This document shows positions 53,745 through 63,271 of a stretch of DNA of 64,000 nucleotides, piece after piece. The notes under the pieces were generated by a model. The model was not told the DNA's origin. It saw only the letters and a list, made by a program, of their open reading frames with translations, and ran no database searches. The position numbers and the translations under genes are program-made. Within the stretch, counting starts at the first letter, position 1. Each line of letters begins with the position of its first letter. Location of the stretch: NCBI GenBank assembly GCA_018402205.1, contig JAGYIX010000003.1:186001-250000 (forward strand), read 5' to 3'. Source of the DNA: Flavobacteriaceae bacterium (GTDB lineage Bacteria > Bacteroidota > Bacteroidia > Flavobacteriales > Flavobacteriaceae).

Positions 53745-54800
53745 AAGTGAAAGCGTCGAATGGCGATCAATTTTTTGAGTAGCTGTATAGACAAAATGCT
53801 TTATCCCCCATATTTTTTTTGGCTTCTCATAGGCCATCCAGTTCAACTGATCTAGGAGCTGCTCCAATTCTTTTATTCGTTCTGGGTTTTGCCCTTCGAA
53901 AATCAAAGCGACATATTCGCCAAGGGTTTTATGGGGCAAGCCAGCAATAAAAAAATTCTCCTTTAAAAAGGGTTGGATTTTACCCTCTATCTGTTCGGCA
54001 AAAAACTTGATTCCCCCTGAATTAATGGCGTTATCTGTGCGACCTAAATAGCGAAACGCAGTGTCAGACTTCAACTCTACGCGGTCTGAAGTGATAAAAG
54101 GACTCTGCTTGAGGTGTGGCGCATGAATAACCAGGTTAAACTCCTCTCCTAATGAAAAACGCACTTCACCTATGGCATTGAAATAAGGTTCGTGATTAGG
54201 GTGTCGTCTTCTTAGCGCAACGTGAGACAAAGTTTCGGTCATTCCATAGCTCTCTATCACTTGAACATTAAAGTGCTTTGGAATAGAGGCTATATGCTCA
54301 TTTAATAGGGGTGCTCCGCCGACTAAAACCGCATTAGTTAAATTCAATTGGGCTGCAGAATGGGAAAACTGATACGGAGTTAAAGCCACCAAATCAAAAA
54401 ATCCTTCTTTTTGGAGTTGAAAATTGGATAGAGGAGTAGAATCGGGTTTAGCTACATAAAGATCTAATCCGCCCCTCATAGCTCTTACCAGCATCATGAG
54501 CCCAGAAATAGCCGTTATAGGCAAGCACAGTAAAACTTTCGAAAAAGGCGCTAGATTAAAATGGGCTAAGGTTAGGTCAGCAGCTGCCAGCAGCTCTTCT
54601 CGATCTAGAGATATCATTTTAGGAGATCCTGTAGAACCTGATGTTTGCACTTCAATAAGGGCAAATTCATCTAGGAGTTTCTGAGCCTGCTTAATTACTC
54701 GATCATAAAAATAGGCAGATTCAGCTGTGCGACCTGTTTCGACTTCTGCTTGCGCATCTTTAAAATCTAACCCGTTGATTTTAAAATTTTTATGCCACAT
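53724..54800 (-). CDS. menE: o-Succinylbenzoate--CoA ligase
   Basis: MenE activates o-succinylbenzoate to its CoA thioester in menaquinone synthesis. The 358-residue protein is a short member of the adenylate-forming family: VQTSGSTGSPKMI is the ATP-binding motif, VIESYGMTETLSHV the A5 motif, and YLGRTDNAINSGGIKF the C-terminal hinge. The short N-terminus is normal for Bacteroidota MenE. It is the last gene of the men cluster and overlaps the convergent carboxyltransferase gene by 21 nt. Confidence 0.92.
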   Translation of the reverse strand: MWHKNFKINGLDFKDAQAEVETGRTAESAYFYDRVIKQAQKLLDEFALIEVQTSGSTGSPKMISLDREELLAAADLTLAHFNLAPFSKVLLCLPITAISGLMMLVRAMRGGLDLYVAKPDSTPLSNFQLQKEGFFDLVALTPYQFSHSAAQLNLTNAVLVGGAPLLNEHIASIPKHFNVQVIESYGMTETLSHVALRRRHPNHEPYFNAIGEVRFSLGEEFNLVIHAPHLKQSPFITSDRVELKSDTAFRYLGRTDNAINSGGIKFFAEQIEGKIQPFLKENFFIAGLPHKTLGEYVALIFEGQNPERIKELEQLLDQLNWMAYEKPKKIWGIKHFVYTATQKIDRHSTLSLLNLQDT

Positions 54801-54801
54801 A

Positions 54802-55695
54802 TTACACCCTTCCGAATAGCTTTAATCCAATAGCATTCCACTTATACTTTTTGGAGAGTAGCCACAAAACCAAAGGATAAATAACGACAACCGGAATCAA
54901 GGCATCTATACCAAATGAAGCAGAGCCAACATCTTTAAGCACTGAAGGCACCTGAAAGGCTGTCCAGTCACTAGAAACTAACAGTGCGCCTACTAAATTG
55001 TTTGAGGCGTGAAAACCTAAGGCCAGCTCTGTTCCTTCATCAATAAGGGTCATTGCTCCAAAAAACAGTCCTGACCCGATGTAATAGATCAATATCTCAT
55101 ATCCCAGCTCAGCGACCTCTGGATTACCTATATGCATTACCCCAAAAATCACCGATGGCACAAGAAATGCGACAGCGCGTTGTCCAGAAATAATACCCAG
55201 GCCTTGGGTCATGTGTCCTCTAAATAAAAGTTCTTCAAAACTAGTCTGCAAAGGAATAAGCACTATCGCCACCAGAGCAAAAGGCCAAAAAACATCCCAT
55301 TTAAATTGAATTTCATAGGTACCCGGCTCAAAAGCAACATCTATAAGCGTAGTGCCACTAACTACAATCGCCCATAAAAAAAAGGCGAAAAACACCCTAT
55401 TCCAATCAAAGGAATCCCTTGCTGTAAACAGGGCTATCAAAGGCATTTTGAGTACCCGTAGTCCGTAGATTAGTAGCACGAAAAACCCAATAACGAGTGG
55501 CATGAGCAGCATGACCAAGACGGTAGTGGCGCCTAGGCTATCGATCATTGTTTTCATTAAAGCGTTTGTGTCTTCTCCAGAACCTATGGTTGCCAGATAA
55601 TTATAGGTCATAAAGCCTATAAAGGCTAGCGGAAGCAATAAATAGCGCCAGGCCGAGGTTTTCCCTAAATAAGCCTTTTCAATAAAGGTGCTCAT
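54802..55695 (-). CDS. CPBP intramembrane metalloprotease-like protein
   Basis: A 297-residue membrane protein with about eight helices. The CPBP (Abi/Rce1-type) motifs are EELLFRGHM, which provides the EExxxR glutamates, FGVMHIGNPE with FxxxH, and GFHASNN with HxxxN. Such proteins are integral-membrane metalloproteases in the best-studied cases; the substrate here is unknown. It begins at the ATG at 55695, whose ATGA overlaps the menC stop, and ends 1 nt before menE, so it is embedded in the men operon. Confidence 0.85.
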   Translation of the reverse strand: MSTFIEKAYLGKTSAWRYLLLPLAFIGFMTYNYLATIGSGEDTNALMKTMIDSLGATTVLVMLLMPLVIGFFVLLIYGLRVLKMPLIALFTARDSFDWNRVFFAFFLWAIVVSGTTLIDVAFEPGTYEIQFKWDVFWPFALVAIVLIPLQTSFEELLFRGHMTQGLGIISGQRAVAFLVPSVIFGVMHIGNPEVAELGYEILIYYIGSGLFFGAMTLIDEGTELALGFHASNNLVGALLVSSDWTAFQVPSVLKDVGSASFGIDALIPVVVIYPLVLWLLSKKYKWNAIGLKLFGRV

Positions 55696-56753
55696 ACAAA
55701 TGGGTTTAAGTTCCAAGTTAAGTGTTTACGGTAAAATAAATTTGCCCTATACACTTCTAGCGGACTTTCAAAATTGTTGGTAAACAAGCCCCCCGTACCA
55801 AGACCTTGCGGTCGTTTTAAAGTTTTTGTGGCTGTAAATTGAGCGATCGCATTTAGACCAATATTGCTCTCTAATGCGCTGGTTATCCACCATTCATATC
55901 CGCTATTTATAAAGTAATCACAGGCCTTAAATCCGCCAATTAAGGCTGGCTTAAGTATGAGGTAGTTCGGACGTATATGGGCTAAGCACTTTTCTTTTTC
56001 TTGGTCTGTGAAGAGCCCTATGAGTTCTTCGTCTAATGCTATAGGCGTTGGTGTGCGCTCACAGAGTTGGGCCATTTGGTCCCATTGACCGGCTGCGATG
56101 GGCTGCTCAATAGAATGAATGTCTAGCTCGGCTAACACATCCAATACTTTTGGGGCATCATTAAATGAAAAAGAGCCATTAGCATCTACTCTTATCTCTA
56201 ATTCATCTGCTCGGTATCGAAGACGTAAATCTTTAAGCAGGCGCTGTTCTTTTTCAAAATTAGAAGCGCCTATTTTTAGTTTTATGCAGCGAAAATCTCG
56301 AGAGATCAATTCGTCGATTTGTTGCTCCATGAAGAAAATGTCACCCATCCAAACCAGTCCATTTATAGCGATTCCCTCTTCTTGTCTGGTGAATGCTGAA
56401 TCGAATAAGTTAAAGGGCGTTTCTCCGTGAAAGCTATGCCAAAGCTGCTCTATACCAAACTGAATAGAAGGATATTCGTGTAATTCTAGCACTAGTGTAC
56501 TAAAACGCTCGTCTTCTAAAGAATCGACAGAGGTAAATACACTTTCAAGTTTCTTACAGGCCTGCATTAAAACCTCTTCATAGTGGAGCGGATTATCTGG
56601 GCTTAATCCTGGAAAAAAATTGCATTCTGCCACTGCTTTTAATGGCTTCCCATAAGTCAATATATAAGACTGCTTTTCCAGTAGAGTGTCGCGAGAGGTA
56701 ATGGCAGGTCTCTTGAATTTTAGTTTAAACAGATGAATACCAATGCTAGACAT
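55692..56753 (-). CDS. menC: o-Succinylbenzoate synthase
   Basis: MenC dehydrates SHCHC to o-succinylbenzoate and belongs to the enolase superfamily. The 353-residue protein has the capping domain (about 1-115) and a barrel with KLKIGASNFEKE (the lysine acid/base), EIRVDANGSFS, SIEQPI, ALDEELIG and ILKPALIGGFKA, which supply the lysine and metal-binding acids. Its ATG shares one base with the menA TAA and its stop overlaps the CPBP gene start. Confidence 0.93.
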   Translation of the reverse strand: MSSIGIHLFKLKFKRPAITSRDTLLEKQSYILTYGKPLKAVAECNFFPGLSPDNPLHYEEVLMQACKKLESVFTSVDSLEDERFSTLVLELHEYPSIQFGIEQLWHSFHGETPFNLFDSAFTRQEEGIAINGLVWMGDIFFMEQQIDELISRDFRCIKLKIGASNFEKEQRLLKDLRLRYRADELEIRVDANGSFSFNDAPKVLDVLAELDIHSIEQPIAAGQWDQMAQLCERTPTPIALDEELIGLFTDQEKEKCLAHIRPNYLILKPALIGGFKACDYFINSGYEWWITSALESNIGLNAIAQFTATKTLKRPQGLGTGGLFTNNFESPLEVYRANLFYRKHLTWNLNPFV

Positions 56754-57661
56754 TAAAACTCTTCGCTAATTAGAACAAATACCAAGATGAATAGAGCTGC
56801 CATAAAGCAAAGCATAGCCACTTTTTTTAATTCTGGATCTAGATCAGCGGTTCCTTGCCTTGCCTTTCTAACTCTACCCAAATGAGCGCGCAATAATAGA
56901 GCCATAGGAATAGCCACCAAGGTGGCATTTGGGTTTATTCTAGCCGTAGCGGCAATGAAAGCGAAAAATGCCACGACAATCAAAAGGTGGTGATACACAA
57001 TTGCCTTACTATAGCCCATGCGCACTACTACTGTGTGTTTAGCGGCTTCTTGATCAGAGACCACGTCTCTCATATTATTTAAGTTTAAAACTGCTGTACT
57101 AAATGCGCCTATGGCCATGGCAAACCAGAGTTGGGTGTAGGTTAGATCCTTAGTGTATACATAGGTTCCGGCCAATACGGCCACACCCCCAAAAAATAGA
57201 AATACCATGAGATCTCCTAATCCGGCATATCCATAAGGTCTCTCGCCTACAGTATAGGCTACGGCCGCTGCCAATGCCACAACGGCAAGAAGTATAAATA
57301 CCAGCAATTCTTTCATTGAAAGCTCAGCAGATATCAATAAAGCAATCACGCTAATTAGCACTAAAACCCCCAAAATAAACATGCCTCTTTTTAAGGCAAC
57401 CGCATTAAGCATACCTGACTGAAGCGCACGAGCTGGGCCTACCCTTTTTTCATTATCGGTTCCTTTAATTCCGTCGCCATAATCATTAGCGATGTTCGAT
57501 AAAATTTGTAAAAAAAGGGTGATAGCTATAGACCATAAAAAAATGGGCCATGAAAACTGCTCATCCACAAAAGCCAAGGCGGCTGCAATCAATATGCCTG
57601 AAACAGAAAGTGGAAGTGTTCTTAATCGCGCAGCATAAACCCAAGCGTGAAATACACTCAT
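56753..57661 (-). CDS. menA: 1,4-Dihydroxy-2-naphthoate polyprenyltransferase
   Basis: MenA joins DHNA to a polyprenyl chain at the inner membrane. The 302-residue protein has about eight to nine helices of the UbiA type, with the aspartate-rich motif NIANDYGDGIKGTD and the second motif in RDVVSDQEAAKHTV. GPARALQSG is typical of MenA. I start at the ATG at 57661 (MSVFHAWVYAARLRTLPL), which follows the SPOR-like gene stop by 1 nt; an upstream TTG would overlap that gene. Confidence 0.93.
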   Translation of the reverse strand: MSVFHAWVYAARLRTLPLSVSGILIAAALAFVDEQFSWPIFLWSIAITLFLQILSNIANDYGDGIKGTDNEKRVGPARALQSGMLNAVALKRGMFILGVLVLISVIALLISAELSMKELLVFILLAVVALAAAVAYTVGERPYGYAGLGDLMVFLFFGGVAVLAGTYVYTKDLTYTQLWFAMAIGAFSTAVLNLNNMRDVVSDQEAAKHTVVVRMGYSKAIVYHHLLIVVAFFAFIAATARINPNATLVAIPMALLLRAHLGRVRKARQGTADLDPELKKVAMLCFMAALFILVFVLISEEF

Positions 57662-57662
57662 T

Positions 57663-58181
57663 TTATTGTGCTCGGTGAATCTTAAGCCGTGTTGTTCCTT
57701 TATAAGAGGCCACAAATGCGTCTGTAAATCCGAGCTTTACTAAACCTCTTCGCAAGGCATTTGCCTCTTCATAAGTTTCGTATAATCCTATAGAAAACTT
57801 GAGATAAGGTCTTGCCTCAATGATCAGCGCATTAGACAAGCCTGAAGATAGTAGTCCGGTAGTCTCAATGGGCAACATACCTGTCTGAACACTGTAAATA
57901 GTGTCATTATCGAGTAGTCTTCTGGCCAGATAAAACTCTTGAACGGCTCTCAGTTCTTGATTTTCAATTTTTAACAAATCAATTTCTTGAGCTAAAGCCA
58001 AGTTTGGTCCAGCAGCTGTTTGTTCATTAGGTTTAAAAAGATCTGGGAAACTATAAAGCAAGGCAAGCACAATAACGAGCAGCGATACAAATACTAAACT
58101 TATCGAAAGCACACGTGTTTGTCTTTCTAGTTTAGAAGAGTGGAGCGGATCTGTTGTTTGTTGTGAATTCACGTGCTGCAT
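57663..58181 (-). CDS. SPOR-like single-pass membrane protein
   Basis: A 172-residue protein with an N-terminal cytosolic tail, one membrane helix (about 25-47, VLSISLVFVSLLVIVLALLYSF) and an extracytoplasmic region with a short coiled coil (EIDLLKIENQELRAVQEFYL). The C-terminus (YLKFSIGLYETYEEANALRRGLVKLGF and ASYKGTTRL) resembles a SPOR domain, which binds denuded peptidoglycan glycans at division sites. The resemblance is weak to moderate. It sits between the CvfB-like gene (30-nt gap) and menA (1-nt gap). Confidence 0.75.
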   Translation of the reverse strand: MQHVNSQQTTDPLHSSKLERQTRVLSISLVFVSLLVIVLALLYSFPDLFKPNEQTAAGPNLALAQEIDLLKIENQELRAVQEFYLARRLLDNDTIYSVQTGMLPIETTGLLSSGLSNALIIEARPYLKFSIGLYETYEEANALRRGLVKLGFTDAFVASYKGTTRLKIHRAQ

Positions 58182-58211
58182 TAAGCAAGGTCTAAATTAC
58201 ACTGATTCGCC

Positions 58212-59048
58212 TTAGTTTACAACTATTCGAACGCCATTGCCCTCAAAAGTAACTTTGCCACGTTTTAAAAGCATGCCTAGGGCAGCCTTAAAGGTCTTTT
58301 TACTCATATTTAGATGTTCAAAGACTACAGCAGACGGTGACTGATCATTTAAAGGCAAGAATCCGTCTGACGCCTCTAATGCTGAAATTAACATGCTCAC
58401 TGCACGGCTTAATTTATCTTCCCCTTTTGGTTGAAGTGCAAAGTCAATTTTTCCGTCTGGCCTAAGCTGTTCTATAAAAACCATTAAACAGTGATTTTTT
58501 TGAAGCGAAGCCGCTATTCGGTTGCGAAAGAGTAGCCCTTTGTATCCTGATTCGGTAAAAACCTCATAGCCTAAAGGCGTTTCTCTAAAAACATACGCAT
58601 TATGCCCTACAGAGACGTCGATAGTATCCGAAGCAGGTTTATGGTGTTTCTCTATACGCTCACTGGCCATTAAACGACCAGATAACGGATCTAATTTGCA
58701 TACCACCAGCACCTCGTCTCCTTCACTGTGCTTCACCGAACTTTCTTTAAAGGGAAGAAATAATTGTTTTTCTAATCCCCAATCTAAAAAATACCCATAA
58801 TCTGAGGTTTCAGCCACCTTAAGAACGGCAACTTTATCGCGCTCGATTAAGGGCATTTTTAAGGAAACAATAGGACGCTCATCGTGATCTAGGTAACAAA
58901 ACACTTCTAACTGATCTCCAGCAGTCAGTGTTAATGGAACCTCTTTATTGGGCAGTAATATTTCGGTCTCTTCATCGTCACACAAATACCAGCCCTGGGG
59001 GGTCTGATGAGATGCGCTGAGAAGATTTCTAAATCCAATACCTATCAT
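58212..59048 (-). CDS. CvfB-like S1 RNA-binding protein
   Basis: A 278-residue cytosolic protein with the tandem OB-fold architecture of the CvfB/YitL family: a first domain (about 1-65, GWYLCDDEETEILLPN), two S1-like repeats (about 70-215, SDYGYFLDWGLEKQLFLPF and LGYEVFTESGYKGLLFRNRI) and a C-terminal winged helix (about 220-278, LNMSKKTFKAALGMLLKRGKV). CvfB affects virulence and RNA metabolism in Staphylococcus; a general RNA role is inferred here. Its start overlaps menD by 4 nt (ATGA). Confidence 0.88.
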   Translation of the reverse strand: MIGIGFRNLLSASHQTPQGWYLCDDEETEILLPNKEVPLTLTAGDQLEVFCYLDHDERPIVSLKMPLIERDKVAVLKVAETSDYGYFLDWGLEKQLFLPFKESSVKHSEGDEVLVVCKLDPLSGRLMASERIEKHHKPASDTIDVSVGHNAYVFRETPLGYEVFTESGYKGLLFRNRIAASLQKNHCLMVFIEQLRPDGKIDFALQPKGEDKLSRAVSMLISALEASDGFLPLNDQSPSAVVFEHLNMSKKTFKAALGMLLKRGKVTFEGNGVRIVVN

Positions 59049-60784
59049 AAAAGCGATTTAAAATAATCAAACAACACCTGTTCATTCTGATCAGATGGAG
59101 TAAATATTTCTAGAAGTTTGGGTTGATCAGATGCTTTAAAAAACCCATCCAAACCATCCGCAAGTTCATCAGAAGATGCGGCAGACCTGTACTCAAATCC
59201 ATTATCGCGCGCTATGGCCTCAGCGTTACGTTGGTGTTTTGTTTCTAAAAAGTCTTCAAACCTAGGTGTTTTTTTTGCTTTAGGAAGGATTCTAAAAATA
59301 CCCCCACCCCCATTATTCACGACCACAATTCTAAAACTGCTCGGAATATGACTATTCCACAATGCATTATTATCGTACAAAAAACTCAAATCACCACTTA
59401 TAAGCAGCGTCTTTTCGGTGCCACATGAAGCGTAGCCAACTGCAGTTGAAGTACTACCCTCAATACCACTGGTTCCTCGATTACAAAACTGCTTCTTAGC
59501 CCTAGATATAAAAAATTGGGCATAGCGTATAGCCGAGCTATTTGAAAAGTGAACCACATAATTCTCTGGAATAGCAGAAATCAACTGATTAAAGGATTTG
59601 AAGTCACTAAATGGGGCATTTAGGGCGAAGGCTTCTCGTTTACCACTTAACCCTTGGTAATAGTTTATCCAAAACTGGCTGTAGACCTCCTCTTTGTTTA
59701 GTTTAAGCCTATAACTATACTGCACAAATACTTCGAGGTCAATACTATCTCTTAAGGCGCTGAAAGTATCCCAAGCGCGCTCACGGCCCAAATGAAAGTG
59801 TACGAGACCTTGTTTCTTTCGTAAAAGCGCCTTTATTTTTTTTGAAACTACCAATCCTCCTAAAGTAAAGACCACATCTGGCATTAGCCTTTCTATAAGC
59901 TCCGTGCCTAAGACGTGCTGTTCTAAGGGGGCCAAAAGCGAATCTATGGCATCAATAGAGGCTATACCCTTGCTATTTGAAGTAGTTTCAGTGAGTAAAA
60001 GGGCTCCGAATTTATCGACTATAAACCTCAAGTATTCTAGCTCTGTAGGCGAAGGATCCCAAACACCAACCAAAATAAGCACCCTTTTTGCAGTAGTGGC
60101 AAATAAGTCAGCAAGTAGTTGCTCCGTTTCTGCGGATAAAGGTTTAGGGGCTTCTTCATATTTTACACTAGGTGGGTCAAATAAAACAGGAGGTTCTAAA
60201 ACACTTTCGTAAAGCGGTTCTTCAAACGGGATATTTAGGTGAACAGGAATGCGGTGCTCGTGCATATGAGCCACTGCTTTAGCCATCATCGAAAGATTAG
60301 CAAACTCCACCGAAGATTGGTCGACCTGAAGAAGATCTGGAGCGAATCTGCTGACCTCTTTAGTGTTGTGCACCACGTCTTGTTTAAGATTAAACGAAGG
60401 TCCGATGAGTGAAGCAAAAACGTCGGCCTGTCTAATGGTCTGACCGTCTCCAATATCAATTTTATAGGATGGACGATCAGCGGATATAACAAACAAAGGA
60501 ATTTGACTGTAATAAGCCTCGGCAATAGCCGGGTAATAGTTTAAAAGTGCCGAACCAGAAGTGCATAATAATGCTACGGCAGATTGACTAGCCATAGCTC
60601 TGCCTAAGGCAAAAAAGGCGGCAGATCGTTCATCGACTACACTAAAAGCTTGAAAACTTGAATCAGCAGCTATGCTTAAAATTAGAGGCGCGTTTCTTGA
60701 GCCCGGAGAAATAACCACCTGGTTAATGCCGTAAAATTTCAACGCTTGGGTAAGCAGAAAAGCAGATGGAATCGCGCTGTACAT
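59045..60784 (-). CDS. menD: SEPHCHC synthase (menaquinone TPP enzyme)
   Basis: MenD couples 2-oxoglutarate decarboxylation to addition onto isochorismate, the committed step of menaquinone synthesis. The 579-residue protein has the TPP enzyme layout: VISPGSRNAPLILS and DERSAAFFALGRAMAS at the N-terminus, a central domain, and a C-terminal diphosphate-binding stretch with GDLSFLYDNNALWN and VVNNGGGGIF. Length is as expected. It lies 38 nt after menF in a short gap with a near-consensus box (TACTTTTA), and overlaps the CvfB-like gene by 4 nt. Confidence 0.95.
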   Translation of the reverse strand: MYSAIPSAFLLTQALKFYGINQVVISPGSRNAPLILSIAADSSFQAFSVVDERSAAFFALGRAMASQSAVALLCTSGSALLNYYPAIAEAYYSQIPLFVISADRPSYKIDIGDGQTIRQADVFASLIGPSFNLKQDVVHNTKEVSRFAPDLLQVDQSSVEFANLSMMAKAVAHMHEHRIPVHLNIPFEEPLYESVLEPPVLFDPPSVKYEEAPKPLSAETEQLLADLFATTAKRVLILVGVWDPSPTELEYLRFIVDKFGALLLTETTSNSKGIASIDAIDSLLAPLEQHVLGTELIERLMPDVVFTLGGLVVSKKIKALLRKKQGLVHFHLGRERAWDTFSALRDSIDLEVFVQYSYRLKLNKEEVYSQFWINYYQGLSGKREAFALNAPFSDFKSFNQLISAIPENYVVHFSNSSAIRYAQFFISRAKKQFCNRGTSGIEGSTSTAVGYASCGTEKTLLISGDLSFLYDNNALWNSHIPSSFRIVVVNNGGGGIFRILPKAKKTPRFEDFLETKHQRNAEAIARDNGFEYRSAASSDELADGLDGFFKASDQPKLLEIFTPSDQNEQVLFDYFKSLL

Positions 60785-60822
60785 ATAGACTAGTAAAAGT
60801 ACTTCACTGGTTGCATAAAACC

Positions 60823-61890
60823 TTAATTAAACGCAATCAAACGCATTACACTAGCTGTTTTTGATTGAATCTCATCTATCTCGTTTTCAACCACAGACTG
60901 AGCAGTAATACCCGCACCTACAAACAGATCAAGGCTAGACGCGCCTAATCGAGCACAACGTAGATTAACAAAATAGGTAGACTTCTTGGCAGCTTTAAAT
61001 CCTATATACCCCGCATATAGCTCTCTATTGTGCTTTTCAAGCCTTGCGATTAGAGCTAAGGCTTTTGTTCGAGGAAACCCACAAACCGCAGCTGTAGGAT
61101 GTAAAGCATCTAAAAGTTCCTTGTCTAATACGGTCTCTTTTAGCGAACCCCTCAGTGTGGTTTTCAAATGTGTTAAGTTTCCAGCTAAGACCTGTTCACG
61201 ATCAGAAAGATGAATTTCCTCTACAAAGGCAGACAATCTTTGCTTTAATTCATCCACTATAAACCCTTGTTCTTCAAATTCTTTGAAAGTAAACTCATTG
61301 GCTTTAAGTTCATTTTGCCTTCTGGTTCCGGCAAGAGCCACGGTTTGAATACGATCATGATCACGTGTCAAAAGGGTCTCGGGGGTGTCTCCTACCCAAA
61401 TTACTTTGTCATTTATAGAAAGTACATACCTAAAAGAGTCCTTTTTTACCTTGCTAAAAAGACGCTTAATTAAAAGAGTGAATGGCCGAGTACTAGACAA
61501 AGGTAGCCGCAGCGAAAGCACTACTTTACCCAATACATTGCTTTTTATTTGGTGTAAGGCATCCCTTAGCATCTGCGCGTAATTGTAACGTTGCTCCTCT
61601 GTCAATAAATATTCTGTCGTTAAGGCTTCATTTTCAAAAATTTCATAAGCTTCCCCTGGGTCTCCAACTGCAGAAACCAGTTCGAAATAGAGCGTGGGCT
61701 GCGAACTATTGTAGGGCTGCACCACAAAAACTTCTGAGCCCTTATTATTCCAGTTTTGCCCTTGATCGGCAGATAATTCGTTTAGCGTATACCATTCAAC
61801 ATTAAGACTATTCGGGCGCATACATCCTAAAAAAGGAGTATTCTGTGCTAAACATCTTTCGATAAAAGCCGAGCCTTTAATACCCATCAT
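60823..61890 (-). CDS. menF: Isochorismate synthase
   Basis: The enzyme converts chorismate to isochorismate, diverting it to menaquinone. The 355-residue chorismate-binding protein has KVVLSLRLPL, the ALAGTRR motif, HLKTTLRG, HPTAAVCGFPRTKAL and the C-terminal VGAGITAQSVVENEIDE, which hold the magnesium and chorismate ligands. Absence of an amidotransferase partner and the men neighbours favour MenF over TrpE or PabB. It overlaps the thioesterase stop by 4 nt. Confidence 0.93.
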   Translation of the reverse strand: MMGIKGSAFIERCLAQNTPFLGCMRPNSLNVEWYTLNELSADQGQNWNNKGSEVFVVQPYNSSQPTLYFELVSAVGDPGEAYEIFENEALTTEYLLTEEQRYNYAQMLRDALHQIKSNVLGKVVLSLRLPLSSTRPFTLLIKRLFSKVKKDSFRYVLSINDKVIWVGDTPETLLTRDHDRIQTVALAGTRRQNELKANEFTFKEFEEQGFIVDELKQRLSAFVEEIHLSDREQVLAGNLTHLKTTLRGSLKETVLDKELLDALHPTAAVCGFPRTKALALIARLEKHNRELYAGYIGFKAAKKSTYFVNLRCARLGASSLDLFVGAGITAQSVVENEIDEIQSKTASVMRLIAFN

Positions 61891-62321
61891 TTAGAGCTCT
61901 TCTCTAAAGTAAGAGTGGTGAGTTTTCCTACTGAAATAAGCTGACCTTGATCATCGCTTACTCTAACCTCCCACAGCTGGGTAGTTCTTCCTAAGTGTAT
62001 CGCTTTAGCTTTCGCATACACAAAGCCTGAACGCACGCCTTTTAAATGATTAACACTTAATTCTATGCCGCGTACCATCAGCTCCGAGGTGTCTTTGAAT
62101 ACAAAAACTGCAACACTACCGACGGTTTCAATTAGCGCTGCCGTCGCCCCCCCGTGAAGCACAGAATCGGGTTGTAGTACGCCTTTGTTCACGGGCATTC
62201 GTGCGGTTAAGCTTTCTTCATCTACGTGAACAAATTCAATATCAAGTGTTTGCATTAACGTATCAGGCTTGCGGGCGTTGCAGCGCTCTAAGATTTCATT
62301 TTCACTTAACAATGCTTTCAT
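61887..62321 (-). CDS. menI: Hotdog-fold thioesterase, probable DHNA-CoA hydrolase
   Basis: A 144-residue single hotdog-domain thioesterase of the PaaI/MenI group. LHGGATAALIETVGSVAVF is the characteristic helix, with the glutamate that acts as catalytic base. Located first among the men genes, it probably releases 1,4-dihydroxy-2-naphthoate from its CoA ester before MenA acts. PaaI-type hydrolysis of other acyl-CoAs is the alternative. It overlaps menF by 4 nt and its start lies 20 nt inside the upstream gene. Confidence 0.88.
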   Translation of the reverse strand: MKALLSENEILERCNARKPDTLMQTLDIEFVHVDEESLTARMPVNKGVLQPDSVLHGGATAALIETVGSVAVFVFKDTSELMVRGIELSVNHLKGVRSGFVYAKAKAIHLGRTTQLWEVRVSDDQGQLISVGKLTTLTLEKSSK

Positions 62322-63195
62322 TTTCAGAGTAATAAGTTATTCTTCTGGTGATGTAATTATTTGATGGTTGTTCGATGCGCTTTACCCAATTTGGCGGATC
62401 AGAATTATCTAATTGGTAGATATAGCGTTTAGTTTGCGATTGATTTCGTTCAATTTCTTGAAGGCTTGTAAGGCGTTTAGAACGGTAGGAATAACGTTTA
62501 TCTATAGCTGTAGAAAAAACAGCATCGCTGTCAAAAAATGAGTCTAATTCTTGTATTAGCAAAGATTGATCATCGAAAAACCTATGCTTTTTATACGATA
62601 CTAAGGTATCGTTGTACGCTACCGTAATGTGCTCTACTAACGCTTTTGTTTGAGGATGTTTTTTCATTACCTCAAGGGCAATCAATTGATCATCGCTGTA
62701 GGTAAAAATACTGTCTGTTTTTAGTGACGAGCGCCTTTCAAAAATCTGGGAGGTTTGCTGGTCTTTACTTTCATTTACTATTTTAAGCGTGTTTCCTATA
62801 GAATCAACAACTACTATGTTTCGGCCTACTATTTCGCCATCTAGAGTAAGTATAATTTCTTCCAGAAGATTGTCTTTTCGCGAAAATTTATGGTAGAACG
62901 ATAGCTCTTTTAATAACATATTATTTCGAAAAACCTCAATTATTTTTTCAGACAACTCCTCGTTTTTATAAGTAAAGGTGACCTCCTCTTTGTCTGTTGG
63001 GTTAAATACAGTCGAAATCTTATGTAGAGAGCGGTCTTTGTTAAACACCAAATGCTCCGTTCCGTAATCTGTTTGTATTTCACAGCTATTTACCTGTCCT
63101 CTTAAACCAAAGTCTTTGACCGTCTTTACTGTATTGTCTTGTGCTGAAAGCCCAGCATTAAAGCAGAAAAGTAAAATTAATAGGCGTAAAATCAT
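62302..63195 (-). CDS. Exported protein of unknown function at the head of the men operon
   Basis: A 297-residue protein with an N-terminal signal peptide (about 1-18, LRLLILLFCFNAGLSAQ). The mature part is a run of beta-hairpin-like segments rich in acidic residues and aromatic ends, such as TDYGTEHLVFNKDRSLHKIS, EVTFTYKNEELSEK and FTYSDDQLIALEV, which look like degenerate repeats of about 40-50 residues. The pattern recalls YD-repeat or wide-spread periplasmic beta-sheet proteins, without a firm match. It overlaps menI by 20 nt and so shares its transcript; no link with menaquinone is shown. Confidence 0.75.
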   Translation of the reverse strand: MILRLLILLFCFNAGLSAQDNTVKTVKDFGLRGQVNSCEIQTDYGTEHLVFNKDRSLHKISTVFNPTDKEEVTFTYKNEELSEKIIEVFRNNMLLKELSFYHKFSRKDNLLEEIILTLDGEIVGRNIVVVDSIGNTLKIVNESKDQQTSQIFERRSSLKTDSIFTYSDDQLIALEVMKKHPQTKALVEHITVAYNDTLVSYKKHRFFDDQSLLIQELDSFFDSDAVFSTAIDKRYSYRSKRLTSLQEIERNQSQTKRYIYQLDNSDPPNWVKRIEQPSNNYITRRITYYSENESIVK

Positions 63196-63199
63196 AGTT

Positions 63200-63207
63200 C
63201 AAAAATA
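63200..63207 (-). promoter_or_regulatory. Putative -7 box (TATTTTTG) for the men operon, leaderless
   Basis: An exact TAnnTTTG match on the minus strand ending only 4 nt before the ATG at 63195. With the usual 5-7 nt to the start site, transcription would begin at or within the start codon. Confidence 0.55.
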
Positions 63208-63271
63208 CCGCATTTTAGTGGCTTAGTCGATTGATTTTGCGTTATCTTCCACTTTGAAAAAAATCTATTTA

